From contig CAVUZA010000002.1 of the NCBI GenBank assembly GCA_963745915.1, positions 1,426,001 through 1,490,000 on the forward strand: a stretch of 64,000 nt of DNA. The letters are read 5' to 3'. The notes below the pieces were generated by a model. That model saw only the letters and a list, made by a program, of their open reading frames with translations. It was not told the origin of the DNA and did not search any database. Position 1 is the stretch's first letter, and the number at the start of each line of letters is the position of its first letter. A program made the position numbers and the translations under genes. The DNA comes from VRUE01 sp963745915. Its GTDB lineage: Bacteria > Actinomycetota > Thermoleophilia > Solirubrobacterales > 70-9. Below are positions 8,491 to 18,525 of this stretch, piece by piece.

Positions 8491-9495
8491 ATGCCGAGCC
8501 AGAGCAAACGGCCCGAGGCGCCGCGCACCGAGCGGGTGCTGCCGGGCGTCTGGCGCCTGCGCCTGCCGCTGCCCTGGCCCGGCGTGCCGCACGGCAACGT
8601 CTGGGCGGTCGCCGCCGACGGCGGCATCGTCCTCTTCGACACCGGCATCGGCGGCAAGGGGAGGATGCGCCAGTTCGACCTCGCCCTCGCCCAGGCCGGC
8701 TTCGGGCTCGAGGACGTGCGGCTGCTGGTCTGCACCCACTCGCACTCCGACCACTACGGGCTCGCCGCGCCGATCGTCGAGGGCGCCGGCTGCGAGCTGT
8801 GGATGCACCCCGCCTGGGAGCACATCCGGCTGCTCGCCGACGACCCGGCGGCGGCGCTCGAGCACCGGATCGAGGTGGCGCGCCAGAGCGGCGTGCCGCC
8901 GGCCGCCCTGGAGCGCTACCGCGAGCAGCGCAGCGGCGACGAAGAGACCGGGGTGGAGGCGATCGTCGAGCCCGACCGCGACCTGCTGCCGGGAGTGGAA
9001 GTGGAGACCGACCTCGGCGCCTGGCAGGTCTACGAGACGCCGGGCCACGCTCCCTCGCACGTCGTCCTGCACCAGCCCAAGCGCAAGCTGATGATCTCCG
9101 GCGACCACCTGCTCGGCCGCACCGTCCTCTTCTTCGACCACGGCCACTCGCCCGACCCGGTGGGCGAGTTCCTGACCAGCATGGAGACGATCGAGCCGCT
9201 CGACGTCGACCTCTGCCTGCCCGGCCACGGCCGCCCCTTCCGCGACCCCGAGGCGAAGATCGCCGAGGCCCGGCGCCAGGTCAACGAGCTGCTCGACAAG
9301 GTGCGCGACGCGCTCGCCGAGGGCGAGCGGCCGGCCTTCGAGGTGGTCGGCGAGATCGTCGGCGCCGAGAACCTCAACACGCCGGTCAGCGCCTGGGTCC
9401 TGCAGATCGTCCTCTCCTGCCTCGACCACATGGCGATCACCGGGGAAGTGGCGAAGGTCGAGGGGACCGATCCGCAGCGGTGGCGGCTCTCATGA
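8491..9495 (+). CDS. MBL-fold metallo-hydrolase
   Basis: 334 aa. The metallo-beta-lactamase HxHxDH motif is THSHSDH near residue 88; further ligands are in TPGHAPSHV (His near 187) and ISGDHLLG (Asp near 206), and the final His in LPGHGRPF near 245. A C-terminal helical region of about 75 aa (winged-helix-like, as in LACTB2-type proteins) follows. Likely a cytoplasmic thioester or phosphodiester hydrolase binding two metals; substrate unknown. The stop codon lies at the edge of a large hairpin. Confidence 0.88.
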   Translation: MPSQSKRPEAPRTERVLPGVWRLRLPLPWPGVPHGNVWAVAADGGIVLFDTGIGGKGRMRQFDLALAQAGFGLEDVRLLVCTHSHSDHYGLAAPIVEGAGCELWMHPAWEHIRLLADDPAAALEHRIEVARQSGVPPAALERYREQRSGDEETGVEAIVEPDRDLLPGVEVETDLGAWQVYETPGHAPSHVVLHQPKRKLMISGDHLLGRTVLFFDHGHSPDPVGEFLTSMETIEPLDVDLCLPGHGRPFRDPEAKIAEARRQVNELLDKVRDALAEGERPAFEVVGEIVGAENLNTPVSAWVLQIVLSCLDHMAITGEVAKVEGTDPQRWRLS

Positions 9496-9606
9496 GGGCG
9501 ACGGGCACCCCTGCCGGCTCAACTTTTTCCGAAGACAGGAAGGGGCTGTCCGCGGGCGGATCAGCGGAAAAAGTACAAGCCGCCGGCAGGGGTGCCCGTC
9601 GCCCTC
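9494..9606. repeat. Two-tier hairpin, copy 1
   Basis: Perfect 25-bp outer arms (9494-9518 and 9582-9606) and a perfect 10-bp inner pair ACTTTTTCCG / CGGAAAAAGT (9522-9531, 9565-9574). The right flank of the inner stem reads AAAAAGTACAAG. It begins in the stop codon of the MBL gene. Its partner copy is at 46158-46277; outer arms differ, the core is shared. Confidence 0.85.
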
Positions 9607-9623
9607 TGTAGGCTGCCTCGCTG

Positions 9624-10067
9624 ATGGCCAGCTTCACGTTCAAGCGGGAGATTGCGGCTCCGGCCGAGACCGTGTTCGAGGTGCTTACCGACCATGCGCG
9701 GTACTCGGAGATCACGCCGTTGCGGCGCTCGGAGCTGGAGCGGGAGGGGGAGCCGGCGCCGAACGGGGTGGGCGCGATCCGGCGGCTGATCTCGGTCGGG
9801 CCGCCGCTGCGCGAGGAAGTGGTCTCCTACGAGCGGCCGAGCCGCTTCTCCTACAAGGTTCTCTCCGGGATCCCGGTCCGCGACCACCTCGGCACGGTCG
9901 AGCTGAAGGCGAACGGCGACGGCGGCACCGAGATGGTCTACGCGGTGCGCACCCACGCGACCCTGCCGCTCGCCGGCTTCGCCGTGATCGCCGTCGTCAA
10001 GCAGGCGGTCAAGCAGCTGGTCGAAGGGATCGTCAGCGAGTCCGAGCGGCGCGCGGCGGGCGGTTGA
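9624..10067 (+). CDS. SRPBCC-family protein (polyketide cyclase/dehydrase-like)
   Basis: 147 aa, ATG start. The opening FTFKREIAAPAETVFEVLTDHARYSEITP is the standard START-like helix-grip N-terminus, with REEVVSYERPSRFSYKVLSG and GTEMVYAVRTH supplying the later strands and a C-terminal helix KQAVKQLVEGIVSE. No catalytic residues can be inferred. Followed 10 bp later by the GNAT gene and likely co-transcribed with it. Confidence 0.82.
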   Translation: MASFTFKREIAAPAETVFEVLTDHARYSEITPLRRSELEREGEPAPNGVGAIRRLISVGPPLREEVVSYERPSRFSYKVLSGIPVRDHLGTVELKANGDGGTEMVYAVRTHATLPLAGFAVIAVVKQAVKQLVEGIVSESERRAAGG

Positions 10068-10077
10068 GCGGGCGCGG

Positions 10078-10845
10078 ATGAGCCCGCGCCTCGAGCCGAC
10101 CGAGCTGCGACGAAGGGCGCTCGAGGGCGTGCGCGACGAGGTCGAGGCCTTCGGCAGCGGCGCGCCCGACTCGCGGCTGATCGACCGTCCCGGGCTGCTC
10201 GCCGCGGTCGTCCCGGCCTGCCCGCAGCGCTCGATCTTCAACTCGGTCTACTACGACGACAGGGCCGCCCTGGCCGCCGGGCTCGACGCACTTGCCGCGG
10301 CATACGACGAGGCCGGGGTGCGGGCCTGGACCGTCTGGGTCCCCGACACCGACCGCGAGACCGCGGCGCTGCTCGCCGAGCGCGGCCACCTGCTCGACTC
10401 CGCGCCGCGGGCGATGGCGATCGATCTCGCCGACCTCGCCGCCGCCCCGCCGGCGCCGGAGGGCGTCGCGCCGGGGCCGGTCGATGCTCCGACCTGCGCC
10501 TCCCTCAACGACCGCGCCTACGGCTACGGGCCCGACGGCTTCCGCTCGGCCCTGGCCGGCGAGACCGCGATTCGGTGGTCGGGCGCCTTCGCCGCCGGCG
10601 AGCCGGTGGGCTGCGTCGGCGCGATCGAGGCCGGCGCGGACTGCTGCGTCACCGGGGTCGCCACGCCGCCCGAGCACCAGGGCCGGGGCATCGCCGGCTG
10701 GCTGCTGCACCGCGCCCTGGCCGGGGCGCGCGAGCGCGGCCTCGAGTCGGCTTCGCTGCAGGCGTCGAGGGCCGGCGCCCCGCTCTACGAGCGGCTCGGC
10801 TTCCGTGACCTGGGCAGCGTCGAGATGTGGGAGCTGCGCCGCTGA
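10078..10845 (+). CDS. GNAT-family N-acetyltransferase
   Basis: 255 aa. The acetyl-CoA-binding motif A is in GVATPPEHQGRGIAGWLLHRAL (Q-x-x-G-x-G pattern) near residue 200, and motif B in APLYERLGFRDLG near the end. The N-terminal half (EAFGSGAPDSRLIDRPGLLA, AVVPACPQRSIFNSVYYDD) is a second, degenerate GNAT-like half, as in two-lobed members. Acceptor unknown. Its 3' end overlaps the likely GTG start of the next gene by about 19 bp. Confidence 0.85.
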   Translation: MSPRLEPTELRRRALEGVRDEVEAFGSGAPDSRLIDRPGLLAAVVPACPQRSIFNSVYYDDRAALAAGLDALAAAYDEAGVRAWTVWVPDTDRETAALLAERGHLLDSAPRAMAIDLADLAAAPPAPEGVAPGPVDAPTCASLNDRAYGYGPDGFRSALAGETAIRWSGAFAAGEPVGCVGAIEAGADCCVTGVATPPEHQGRGIAGWLLHRALAGARERGLESASLQASRAGAPLYERLGFRDLGSVEMWELRR

Positions 10846-12188
10846 ACGGCACCCCGAAAGCCCGCGTCGTCCGCCTGCGCGACGAGCTGGGGCGCTTCTG
10901 GCACGAGCGCCGCGGCCTGGCGCTGGCGCTGCTCGCCGGCGGCGTCCTCGCCCTCGCCGCCGGCACCGTGCTCGCCTACGAGGTGCTGAAGCGCCCGCCC
11001 GACGTGCACAACGCCGACGTCCCCTTCGAAGCGCGCCAGCCGAAGCGGGCGAAGCAGCCGCGTACGGTCAACTGGCCGGTCTTCGGCCTCGACCGCGCCC
11101 GCACCCGCTACCTGCCGGCGCGCGGGGTGAAGCCGCCCTTCCGCAAGCTCTGGCGCTTCAAGGACCGGCCGCTGCTCGAGTTCCCGCCGATCTACGTCGG
11201 CGGCAAGCTCTACTTCGTCAACAACAACGGCACCGCCTTCGCCCTCGACGCCGACAGCGGCCGGGTGCTGTGGGAACGCAGCGTCGGCCGCCTCAACGCC
11301 TCCTCGCCGGCCTACTTCAAACACCGCCTCTACATCGTCAACCTCGTCCCCGGCCACATCGTCAAGCTCGACGCGAAGACCGGCAAGACGATCTGGAAGC
11401 GCTCGCTGCCGGGGCGGGCGGAGTCCTCCCCGGTCGTGATCGGCCGCACCGTCTACTTCGGCTGCGAGGACGGCCGCCTCTACGCGCTGAGCACGGTCAA
11501 CGGCAACGTGCGCTGGGCGACGGCGCTGGGCGGCCCGGTCAAGGCGGCGCCCGCCTACTACGGCGGCACCCTCTACGTCGGCGACTACGGCGGCCTGATG
11601 AACGCGGTCGACGCGAAGAGCGGGCGGATCCGCTGGCAGGCCGACTCGCTGGGCCAGGGCTTCGGCACCTCGGGCGCCTTCTACTCGACCCCGGCGGTCG
11701 CCTTCGGCCGCGTCTACGCCGGCAACAACGACTCGCGCGTCTACAGCTTCGACCGCCGCAGCGGCGAGATCGCCTGGACCTACTCGACCGGCGGCTACGC
11801 CTACTCGGGCCCGACCGTGGCCAACACCCGCCACAGCCCGCCGAGCGTCTACATCGGCTCCTTCGACGGCAACGTCTACGCGCTCGACGCCAAGGACGGC
11901 CACGTGCGCTGGAGCCGCTCGGCGGGCGGCCAGGTGATCGGCTCGCTCTCCGCGGTCGGCGACGTCGTCTACGCCGCCGAGTTCACCCACAACTCAACCA
12001 ACGGCTTCATGATGCGCAGCGGCCGGCGCGTCTTCCGCTACCGCCGCGGCACCTACTCGCCGGTGATCTCCGACGGCCGCCGCCTCTACCTAACTGGCTA
12101 CTCGAGCATCACCGCGCTCGCCCCCTACAAGCTCAAACGCGCCCTGGCGCCGGCGATAGTCGCCCCCAAGCGCAAGCAGCGCCCCTAG
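10827..12188 (+). CDS. Membrane-anchored PQQ-type beta-propeller protein
   Basis: 453 aa from GTG at 10827. One membrane helix (LALALLAGGVLALAAGTVLAYEV, about residues 27-49) is followed by an extracytoplasmic domain made of repeats such as GGKLYFVNNNGTAFALDADSGRVLWERSVG, with the A-x-D-x-x-x-G-x-x-x-W pattern of PQQ/BamB-like eight-bladed propellers. No PQQ dehydrogenase catalytic residues are visible, so it is more likely a binding or scaffold protein at the outer face of the membrane. Overlaps the GNAT gene upstream; followed directly by a perfect palindrome. Confidence 0.82.
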   Translation: MGAAPLNGTPKARVVRLRDELGRFWHERRGLALALLAGGVLALAAGTVLAYEVLKRPPDVHNADVPFEARQPKRAKQPRTVNWPVFGLDRARTRYLPARGVKPPFRKLWRFKDRPLLEFPPIYVGGKLYFVNNNGTAFALDADSGRVLWERSVGRLNASSPAYFKHRLYIVNLVPGHIVKLDAKTGKTIWKRSLPGRAESSPVVIGRTVYFGCEDGRLYALSTVNGNVRWATALGGPVKAAPAYYGGTLYVGDYGGLMNAVDAKSGRIRWQADSLGQGFGTSGAFYSTPAVAFGRVYAGNNDSRVYSFDRRSGEIAWTYSTGGYAYSGPTVANTRHSPPSVYIGSFDGNVYALDAKDGHVRWSRSAGGQVIGSLSAVGDVVYAAEFTHNSTNGFMMRSGRRVFRYRRGTYSPVISDGRRLYLTGYSSITALAPYKLKRALAPAIVAPKRKQRP

Positions 12189-12191
12189 ACC

Positions 12192-12242
12192 CGAACTGCA
12201 TCAAATTCCAGCTCTGCCAGAGCTGGAATTTGATGCAGTTCG
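12192..12242. repeat. 51-bp perfect palindrome, copy 1
   Basis: 25-bp arms around a single central C, starting CGAACTGCATC and centred on CAGCTCTGCCAGAGCTG. It fills the gap between two convergent genes (stops at 12188 and 12243), so a bidirectional terminator role is likely. The identical 51 bp recur at 27529-27579. Confidence 0.85.
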
Positions 12243-13319
12243 CTAGTTGACGTCCCTGGGGGCGAGCCCCCCCTGCGGTGGGGGCGGGGCTTTGGGGAAG
12301 TTGGGGGCGTAGGAGGGAAAGCGCACGCGGTGCAGCCGCCGCCGCAGGACGCCGAGGCTGGCCGGGTTATTCTGGATCCGGTAGGAGCTGGAGGAGGCGA
12401 AGTCCTGGTAGTAGACGAGCAGCTTGGTGCGCCGGTGGCGCTGCACCCAGGTCATCAGCTTGCGCACGAAGGCCGGGTCGTCGCCGTTGGCCAGGCCCCA
12501 CTCGGGCAGGGCGAAGGGCTTGACCGGGTAGCGGTTGTAGAGGCCGTTGAGCGCCTTCCAGTCCTGGTTGTCGGAGTAGAAGTCGGTGCCGACCCAGTCG
12601 ACGTATTCGCCGCCGGGGAAGAAGTGGCGCGGCCGGTTGTGGGGCACGGTCGGCGAGCCGGCGGGCAGCGTCCCCCAGATCACCGCGACCGGGGCGCGGG
12701 GCAGGCCGCCGAGGTCGCTCTGCAGGGGCGGCACACCGGCTCGGGCCAGGCGGCGGTCGATCTGGCGGCGCTTGCCGCCGCCGTGCAGGATCACGTACAT
12801 GCGGCGGAAGGCGAGCCGGTACCAGCGCGGCCGGTGGGCGGCGTCGCGCAGCTTGCCGGCGCAGTCGAAGGAGGCGTAGACGTTGAGGCAGCGGTTGGGC
12901 TCGCCCAGCGGTCGCAGGTAGGCGCGCATCTTCTTCGCCCAGAACAGCCGGTTGAGGCGGATCAGGTAGTCGTCGCCGCCGCCCTTGGCGATCGCCCGCG
13001 GGCTGATCAGCTCGTGGCCGTCGTTGTTGTCCGCGGTGGTGAAGTGCAGCACCGGCCGCGCCCGCGCCTCCTGCCAGCGTTCGATCGACTCGGGGAAGTC
13101 GGCGCCCCAGCTGCGGAAGGTCTCGATCAGCGCCGGGTGCTTGCGCAGGTCGCGGCTCCACTGGCCGAAGTCGGCTGGGTCGCCGGTGTCGGTGATGCCG
13201 AAGAAGACCCGCTTGCCCTTGGGCAGCAGCGGCCCGGCCTCGGCCTTGGCGACGCCGCTGAGCAGCAGCGCCGCCCCGACAAGGGCGGCAACCAGGATTC
13301 TCCGTCTCAACACGCGCAT
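12243..13319 (-). CDS. Secreted GH26-like glycoside hydrolase
   Basis: 358 aa with a signal peptide (ILVAALVGAALLLSGVAKAEA). The sequence reads as a TIM-barrel glycosidase: HFTTADNNDGHE, a putative acid/base Glu in RPLGEPNR (near residue 143), VDWVGTDFYSDNQ and a putative nucleophile Glu in FALPEWGLANGDDP (near 270). Order and spacing resemble beta-mannanase (GH26) enzymes, which cleave beta-1,4-mannans outside the cell. The family call is tentative; it could be another clan-A family. No transporter for oligosaccharides is next to it. Confidence 0.7.
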   Translation of the reverse strand: MRVLRRRILVAALVGAALLLSGVAKAEAGPLLPKGKRVFFGITDTGDPADFGQWSRDLRKHPALIETFRSWGADFPESIERWQEARARPVLHFTTADNNDGHELISPRAIAKGGGDDYLIRLNRLFWAKKMRAYLRPLGEPNRCLNVYASFDCAGKLRDAAHRPRWYRLAFRRMYVILHGGGKRRQIDRRLARAGVPPLQSDLGGLPRAPVAVIWGTLPAGSPTVPHNRPRHFFPGGEYVDWVGTDFYSDNQDWKALNGLYNRYPVKPFALPEWGLANGDDPAFVRKLMTWVQRHRRTKLLVYYQDFASSSSYRIQNNPASLGVLRRRLHRVRFPSYAPNFPKAPPPPQGGLAPRDVN

Positions 13320-13425
13320 GTCCGAGCCTCATTCGACCGTCGCCGGCCTCCCACCTGCCCGCCCGGCGGACCGGCAATCGGAGGTGCTTTCAGAGGCCGG
13401 CCCGCCGGCGGCAGGTTTGTGTGTG

Positions 13426-14410
13426 ATGCAACACTTGCCAGCGGTGATCGATCCGCTCGCGCGCTGGCGGCAGTACGGGGAGAAGCCCGACTTCGCCGGG
13501 CTGCCGAGCTTCGGCGGGGCGCCGTACACCGAGGACGCCGACGAGCTCGCCGGCGCCGACGTGGCGATCGTCGGCGCCCCAACCGACGACCTCGTCTCCG
13601 ACCGCCCCGGCGCCCGCTTCGGCCCGCGCGCGATCCGCGCCGCCGAGCTGCCCGCCCGGCCCTCACCTCGAGGCGGGCGTCGACGCCTTCGCGGAGCTGC
13701 GCGTGGTCGACTACGGCGACGCCCCGGTGCTGCCCGCCGACCCGGCCGCCAGCCACGCGGCGATCGAGCGCACCGTCGGCGAGGCGCTCGGCGCCGGCGC
13801 CGTCGCGGTCGTGCTCGGCGGCGACCACGGCGTCGCCGAGCCCGCGATCCGCGCCTGCGCCCGCCGCCACGGGCCGCTCGGGCTGGTCCACTTCGACGCC
13901 CACACCGACACCGGCAGCGAGGTCTTCGGGGTCGAGGTCTCCCACGGCACGCCGATGCGCCGCCTGGTCGAGCAGGGACACGTCGACCCGCGCCGCTACC
14001 TGCAGCTCGGCCTGCGCGGCTACTGGCCCGGGGAGGCCGAGTTCGCCTGGCAGGCCGAGCGCGGCATCGCCAGCGTCTTCATGCACGAGCTGCGCGAGAT
14101 CGGCGTCGGGGCGGCGGTCGAGCGGGCGCTGGCGGTGGTGGGGGAGGGCCCGGCCTACCTCTCGGTCGACATCGACGTCCTCGACCCCGCCTTCGCCCCC
14201 GGCACCGGCACCCCGGAGCCGGGCGGGATGACGAGCGCCGACCTGCTGCGCGCCTGCCGCGAGCTGGCGAGCGGCCTCGACCTCGTCGGCGCCGACCTGG
14301 TCGAGGTGATCCCGACCGCGGTCGGCTCCGCCGACGTCACCGCCCTGGCCGCCGAGCGCATCGTCCGCGAGATCCTCACCGGCATCGCCCTCCGCCGCCG
14401 ACGGGCCTAA
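13426..14410 (+). CDS. Agmatinase/arginase-family ureohydrolase (frame broken near 13645)
   Basis: Two frames together give a normal-length (about 327 aa) ureohydrolase. The first frame carries MQHLPAVIDPLARWRQYG and GAPTDDLVSDRPGARFGPRAIRAA; the second continues CPPGPHLEAGVDAF and holds the manganese ligands LGGDHGV, HFDAHTDT (DxHxD) and SVDIDVLDPAFAPGTGTPEPGG (DxD). Removing one base near 13642-13645 restores the reading A-A-S-C-P-P and a CAGCTG hexamer. Family members hydrolyse agmatine, guanidinobutyrate or similar guanidino compounds to urea; the exact substrate is open. Its stop lies inside the left arm of a 53-bp hairpin. Confidence 0.85.
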
Positions 14411-14447
14411 AACCGACGCTATGCGTCGGTTTCAGGCCCGTCGGCGG
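14395..14447. repeat. 53-bp hairpin repeat, copy 2
   Basis: Arms as in copy 1 (14395-14407, 14435-14447). The interior pairs TAAAACCGACGC with GCGTCGGTTTCA, keeping complementarity where its bases differ from other copies. It sits between convergent genes: the agmatinase stop is in its left arm and the recQ stop codon abuts its right end. Confidence 0.9.
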
Positions 14448-15986
<1,539 letters not shown>

Positions 15987-16019
15987 CGCCGCCCCAGGCT
16001 ATGCGCTTTCGCGGCGGCC

Positions 16020-17138
16020 TCAGACGATCTGCGCGGGAACCTGTGACAGCTCCTCGGCGAGAGCGTCGATTTCCTGTGCCAGCTTGCGGGTGTCGGCCTC
16101 GCTCAGCTCGGTGTAGGGGACGAACCCGTCGCCGCGCCGGTAGGGCTCGAGGGCAGCGTGGACGTCCTCGAAGCCGGCTTCGATCTCCGCCGCCAGCTCA
16201 GGGTCCCCTGCGGAGAGCAGCGGCTCGACCGCCTCGAAGGCCGCCTCGGCGCCTTCGACGTTGGCCTCGAAGTCGACCAGGTCGGTGTGCGAGTAGCGCT
16301 CCTCCTCGCCGGTGATCTTCGAGGCCGAGACCTCGCCGAGCAGCTCGTTGGCGCCGTTGGCGATCTGCACCGCCTGCAGTTCGACCGTCTCGACCTTTGC
16401 CTGAAGCTCCTTGACGTCGGCCAGCAGCTGCGCGGCGACCGGCGCCATGCCCGCGGTCGTGCCTTCCTCCCAGAGCGCCTGCTCGATCCGGTGGAAGCCT
16501 TCGAACTCGCTCGCCGCGACGTCGTTCTCCCGCGCGTCGATGCGCGGGTCGAGGCTGCCGAAGGACTCGGCCACCGGCTCGATCCGCTCGTAGGGGATGC
16601 GGGCCACCGGGTACAGGATCTTGGCCTCCTCGATTTCACCGTTTTCGACTGCTGCGACGAACGGCTTGGTCGCCTTGACCAAATCTTCGGTGTTTTCCTC
16701 CAGGTAAGTGCGGTACTGGGTGACCGCCTTCTCTTCGGCCGGGGAGGCAGCCTTCGCCGACGCCTTGCCGCTCACCGTCAGCGTGCCTCGCTCCTCCTCA
16801 CCGCCCGGGCAGTAGAGCGTGTACTCGCCCTGCTCGAGGGTGAGCGAGAAGCTGCCGTCGAAGCCGTCGGAGAGGTTCTCGACCTCGCCGAGGATCGTTT
16901 CCCCGTCGAGCACCTCGAACTCGGTCACCTTCGAGGTGCCGGCGTTCTCGACTTCGAAGACGATCGGCCCGGCCGGGGCCTTGGCGGTGTTCGGCACGCA
17001 GCCGGCGTCGGTGATCTGGAAGGCCATCTTCTTCGCCCCGGCGGGAGCGTCGCCGCTCGACCCGCAGGCGCTGAGCAGGGCCGCGGCGGCGGCCAGGGCG
17101 GCCACGGCGAGCAGGGCACGGACGGGGACGGTCTTCAT
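16020..17138 (-). CDS. efeO: EfeO-type iron-uptake lipoprotein with cupredoxin and M75 domains
   Basis: 372 aa. The signal peptide ends in a lipobox (ALLSAC), so it is anchored to the outer face of the membrane. Residues 35-120 form a cupredoxin-like domain (ITDAGCVPNTAKAPAGPIVFEVENAG, EYTLYCPGG) and the rest is the M75/imelysin helical domain with the HxxE motif in GFHRIEQALWE. In EfeUOB systems EfeO binds iron for delivery to the EfeU permease. Here efeO is last of the three minus-strand genes, separated from efeB by a strong hairpin and its own operator-like site, so it probably has its own promoter. Confidence 0.9.
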   Translation of the reverse strand: MKTVPVRALLAVAALAAAAALLSACGSSGDAPAGAKKMAFQITDAGCVPNTAKAPAGPIVFEVENAGTSKVTEFEVLDGETILGEVENLSDGFDGSFSLTLEQGEYTLYCPGGEEERGTLTVSGKASAKAASPAEEKAVTQYRTYLEENTEDLVKATKPFVAAVENGEIEEAKILYPVARIPYERIEPVAESFGSLDPRIDARENDVAASEFEGFHRIEQALWEEGTTAGMAPVAAQLLADVKELQAKVETVELQAVQIANGANELLGEVSASKITGEEERYSHTDLVDFEANVEGAEAAFEAVEPLLSAGDPELAAEIEAGFEDVHAALEPYRRGDGFVPYTELSEADTRKLAQEIDALAEELSQVPAQIV

Positions 17139-17173
17139 CTGGGTCGGGCTCCTTGTCGGTCGTTCGGACGAGA

Positions 17174-17189
17174 GTTAGGGCAACCTAAC
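17174..17189. promoter_or_regulatory. TTAGG-N4-CCTAA operator-like palindrome upstream of efeO
   Basis: A 16-bp palindrome with G/C outer bases and GCAA spacer, 36 bp upstream of the efeO ATG. The half-site TTAGG is that of DtxR/IdeR iron boxes, although those have a longer centre. An equally built site precedes efeU. Confidence 0.6.
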
Positions 17190-17218
17190 AAAAACCGACG
17201 GAAGCAGTCGGATTACCT

Positions 17219-17270
17219 GGACGTGCCGTCCCTGGGAGGTCATTTTCGACCTCCCAGGGACGGCACGTCC
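17219..17270 (-). terminator. Strong hairpin between efeB and efeO
   Basis: Perfect 23-bp arms (17219-17241 and 17248-17270) with an ATTTTC loop, starting two bases after the efeB stop. It should end or attenuate the efeU-efeB transcript before efeO. Confidence 0.8.
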
Positions 17271-17272
17271 GC

Positions 17273-18508
17273 TCAGCCGAGCAGGGTTTCGCCGACGTAG
17301 CCGCCCTGGTGGGCGCCGGGGGGGACGGCGAAGACGGCGCTGCCGACGTGCTTGATGTACTCGTTGAGCGCGTCCGCTTCGCCCAGGCGGCGCTGGATCG
17401 CGACGAACTGGCGCTCGGGGTCGCGCTGGAAGCAGATGAAGAAGAGGCCGGCTTCGAGCTCGCCGAGGCTCTCGTCGACGCCGTCGGTGAAGGAGTAGCC
17501 GCGGCGCAGGATCCGCTCCCCCCGGTTGAGCGAGGCCGAGGCGAGGCGGACGTGCGAGTCGGCCGGGATCGTCGGCTGCCCGCCCCGCTCGGCCTCGAGG
17601 TCGAGCGGCTCGAACTCCTCGCTGCCGCCGAGCGGGGCGCCCCGGTACTTGTCGCGGCCGATCGTCTGCTCCTGGTCTGCGAGCGAGGAGCGGTCCCAGA
17701 CCTCGAGCAGCATGCGGATGCGGCGGGTGACCAGGTAGGTGCCGCCGCGCATCCAGGCCGGGCCTTCGCCGCCGACCCAGACGAAGCGGTCCATCGCCTC
17801 GCGGTCCTCGGCCTTGATGTTGGCGGTGCCGTCCTTGAAGCCCATCAGGTTGCGCGGCGTGTCCTGGTCGCGGCTGGTGCTCGCGGTGCGGCCGAAGCCG
17901 AGCTGCGACCAGCGCATCGTCACCGTGCCGCGGCCGATCCGGGCCAGGTTGCGGACCGCGTGGAAGGCGACCTGGGGGTCGTCGGAGCAGGCCTGCACGC
18001 AGAGGTCGCCGCCGCCTTCGGCCGGGTTGAGCTCGTCGGCGGGCAGGGGCGGGATCTCGCGCAGCGCGGCCGGGCGTCTGCGGGCGAGGCCGAGGCCGCG
18101 CCGGGCGAAGAGGCTGGGCCCGAGCCCGAAGGTGACGGTCAGCCGCGAGGGCAGCAGGCCGACGGTCTCGCCGGTGTCGTCGGGCGGGGCGAGCTGGACG
18201 CCGTTGGCGTCGCCGACCATCTGGCCGGCGGTCATCTCGGCGGCCGCCGCCGACCACTCGCGCAGCAGCTCGCGCAGCGCCGCGCGGTCGGCGCCGTCGA
18301 CCAGGTCGAAGGCGGCGAAGTGGAGGCGGTCCTGGGCCGGGGTGGCGATGCCCGCCTGGTGCGGGCCGTAGAAGGGGACGCTGCCGGTGCCCTCGGCGGC
18401 GCTGGCGTCGTCGCTGCCGATCAGGTATCCGGCCGCGCCGCCGAGGCCGATCCCGGCCGCCCCAACCCCGGCCGAGGCCAGCAGCCGCCGCCGCGTCAGC
18501 TCGGTCAT
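17273..18508 (-). CDS. efeB: EfeB: Tat-exported Dyp-type haem peroxidase
   Basis: 411 aa. The N-terminus TRRRLLASAGVGAAGIGLGGAAG is a twin-arginine signal. The Dyp fold shows QACSDDPQVAFHAVRNLARIGRG, the GFKDGTANI motif with the distal Asp (GxxDG) and GGTYLVTRRIRMLLEVWDR with the conserved Arg; the haem-binding His is expected in that C-terminal half (DSHVRLASA, RRGYSFTDG). EfeB oxidises ferrous iron or handles haem iron at the membrane for EfeU. Located 17 bp downstream of efeU, so the two form an operon. Confidence 0.92.
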   Translation of the reverse strand: MTELTRRRLLASAGVGAAGIGLGGAAGYLIGSDDASAAEGTGSVPFYGPHQAGIATPAQDRLHFAAFDLVDGADRAALRELLREWSAAAAEMTAGQMVGDANGVQLAPPDDTGETVGLLPSRLTVTFGLGPSLFARRGLGLARRRPAALREIPPLPADELNPAEGGGDLCVQACSDDPQVAFHAVRNLARIGRGTVTMRWSQLGFGRTASTSRDQDTPRNLMGFKDGTANIKAEDREAMDRFVWVGGEGPAWMRGGTYLVTRRIRMLLEVWDRSSLADQEQTIGRDKYRGAPLGGSEEFEPLDLEAERGGQPTIPADSHVRLASASLNRGERILRRGYSFTDGVDESLGELEAGLFFICFQRDPERQFVAIQRRLGEADALNEYIKHVGSAVFAVPPGAHQGGYVGETLLG

Positions 18509-18525
18509 CGTCGCTGGGCCCCGGC

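Noticed and set aside
8431..9429. Extension of the second MFS exporter upstream of 8430
   Set aside because: The extension is antisense to the MBL hydrolase, which has complete catalytic motifs, and lacks membrane or signal features.
9497..9606. Riboswitch for the SRPBCC gene
   Set aside because: The structure starts inside the preceding stop codon and its twin lies between convergent genes, so a 3'-end or mobile-repeat role fits better.
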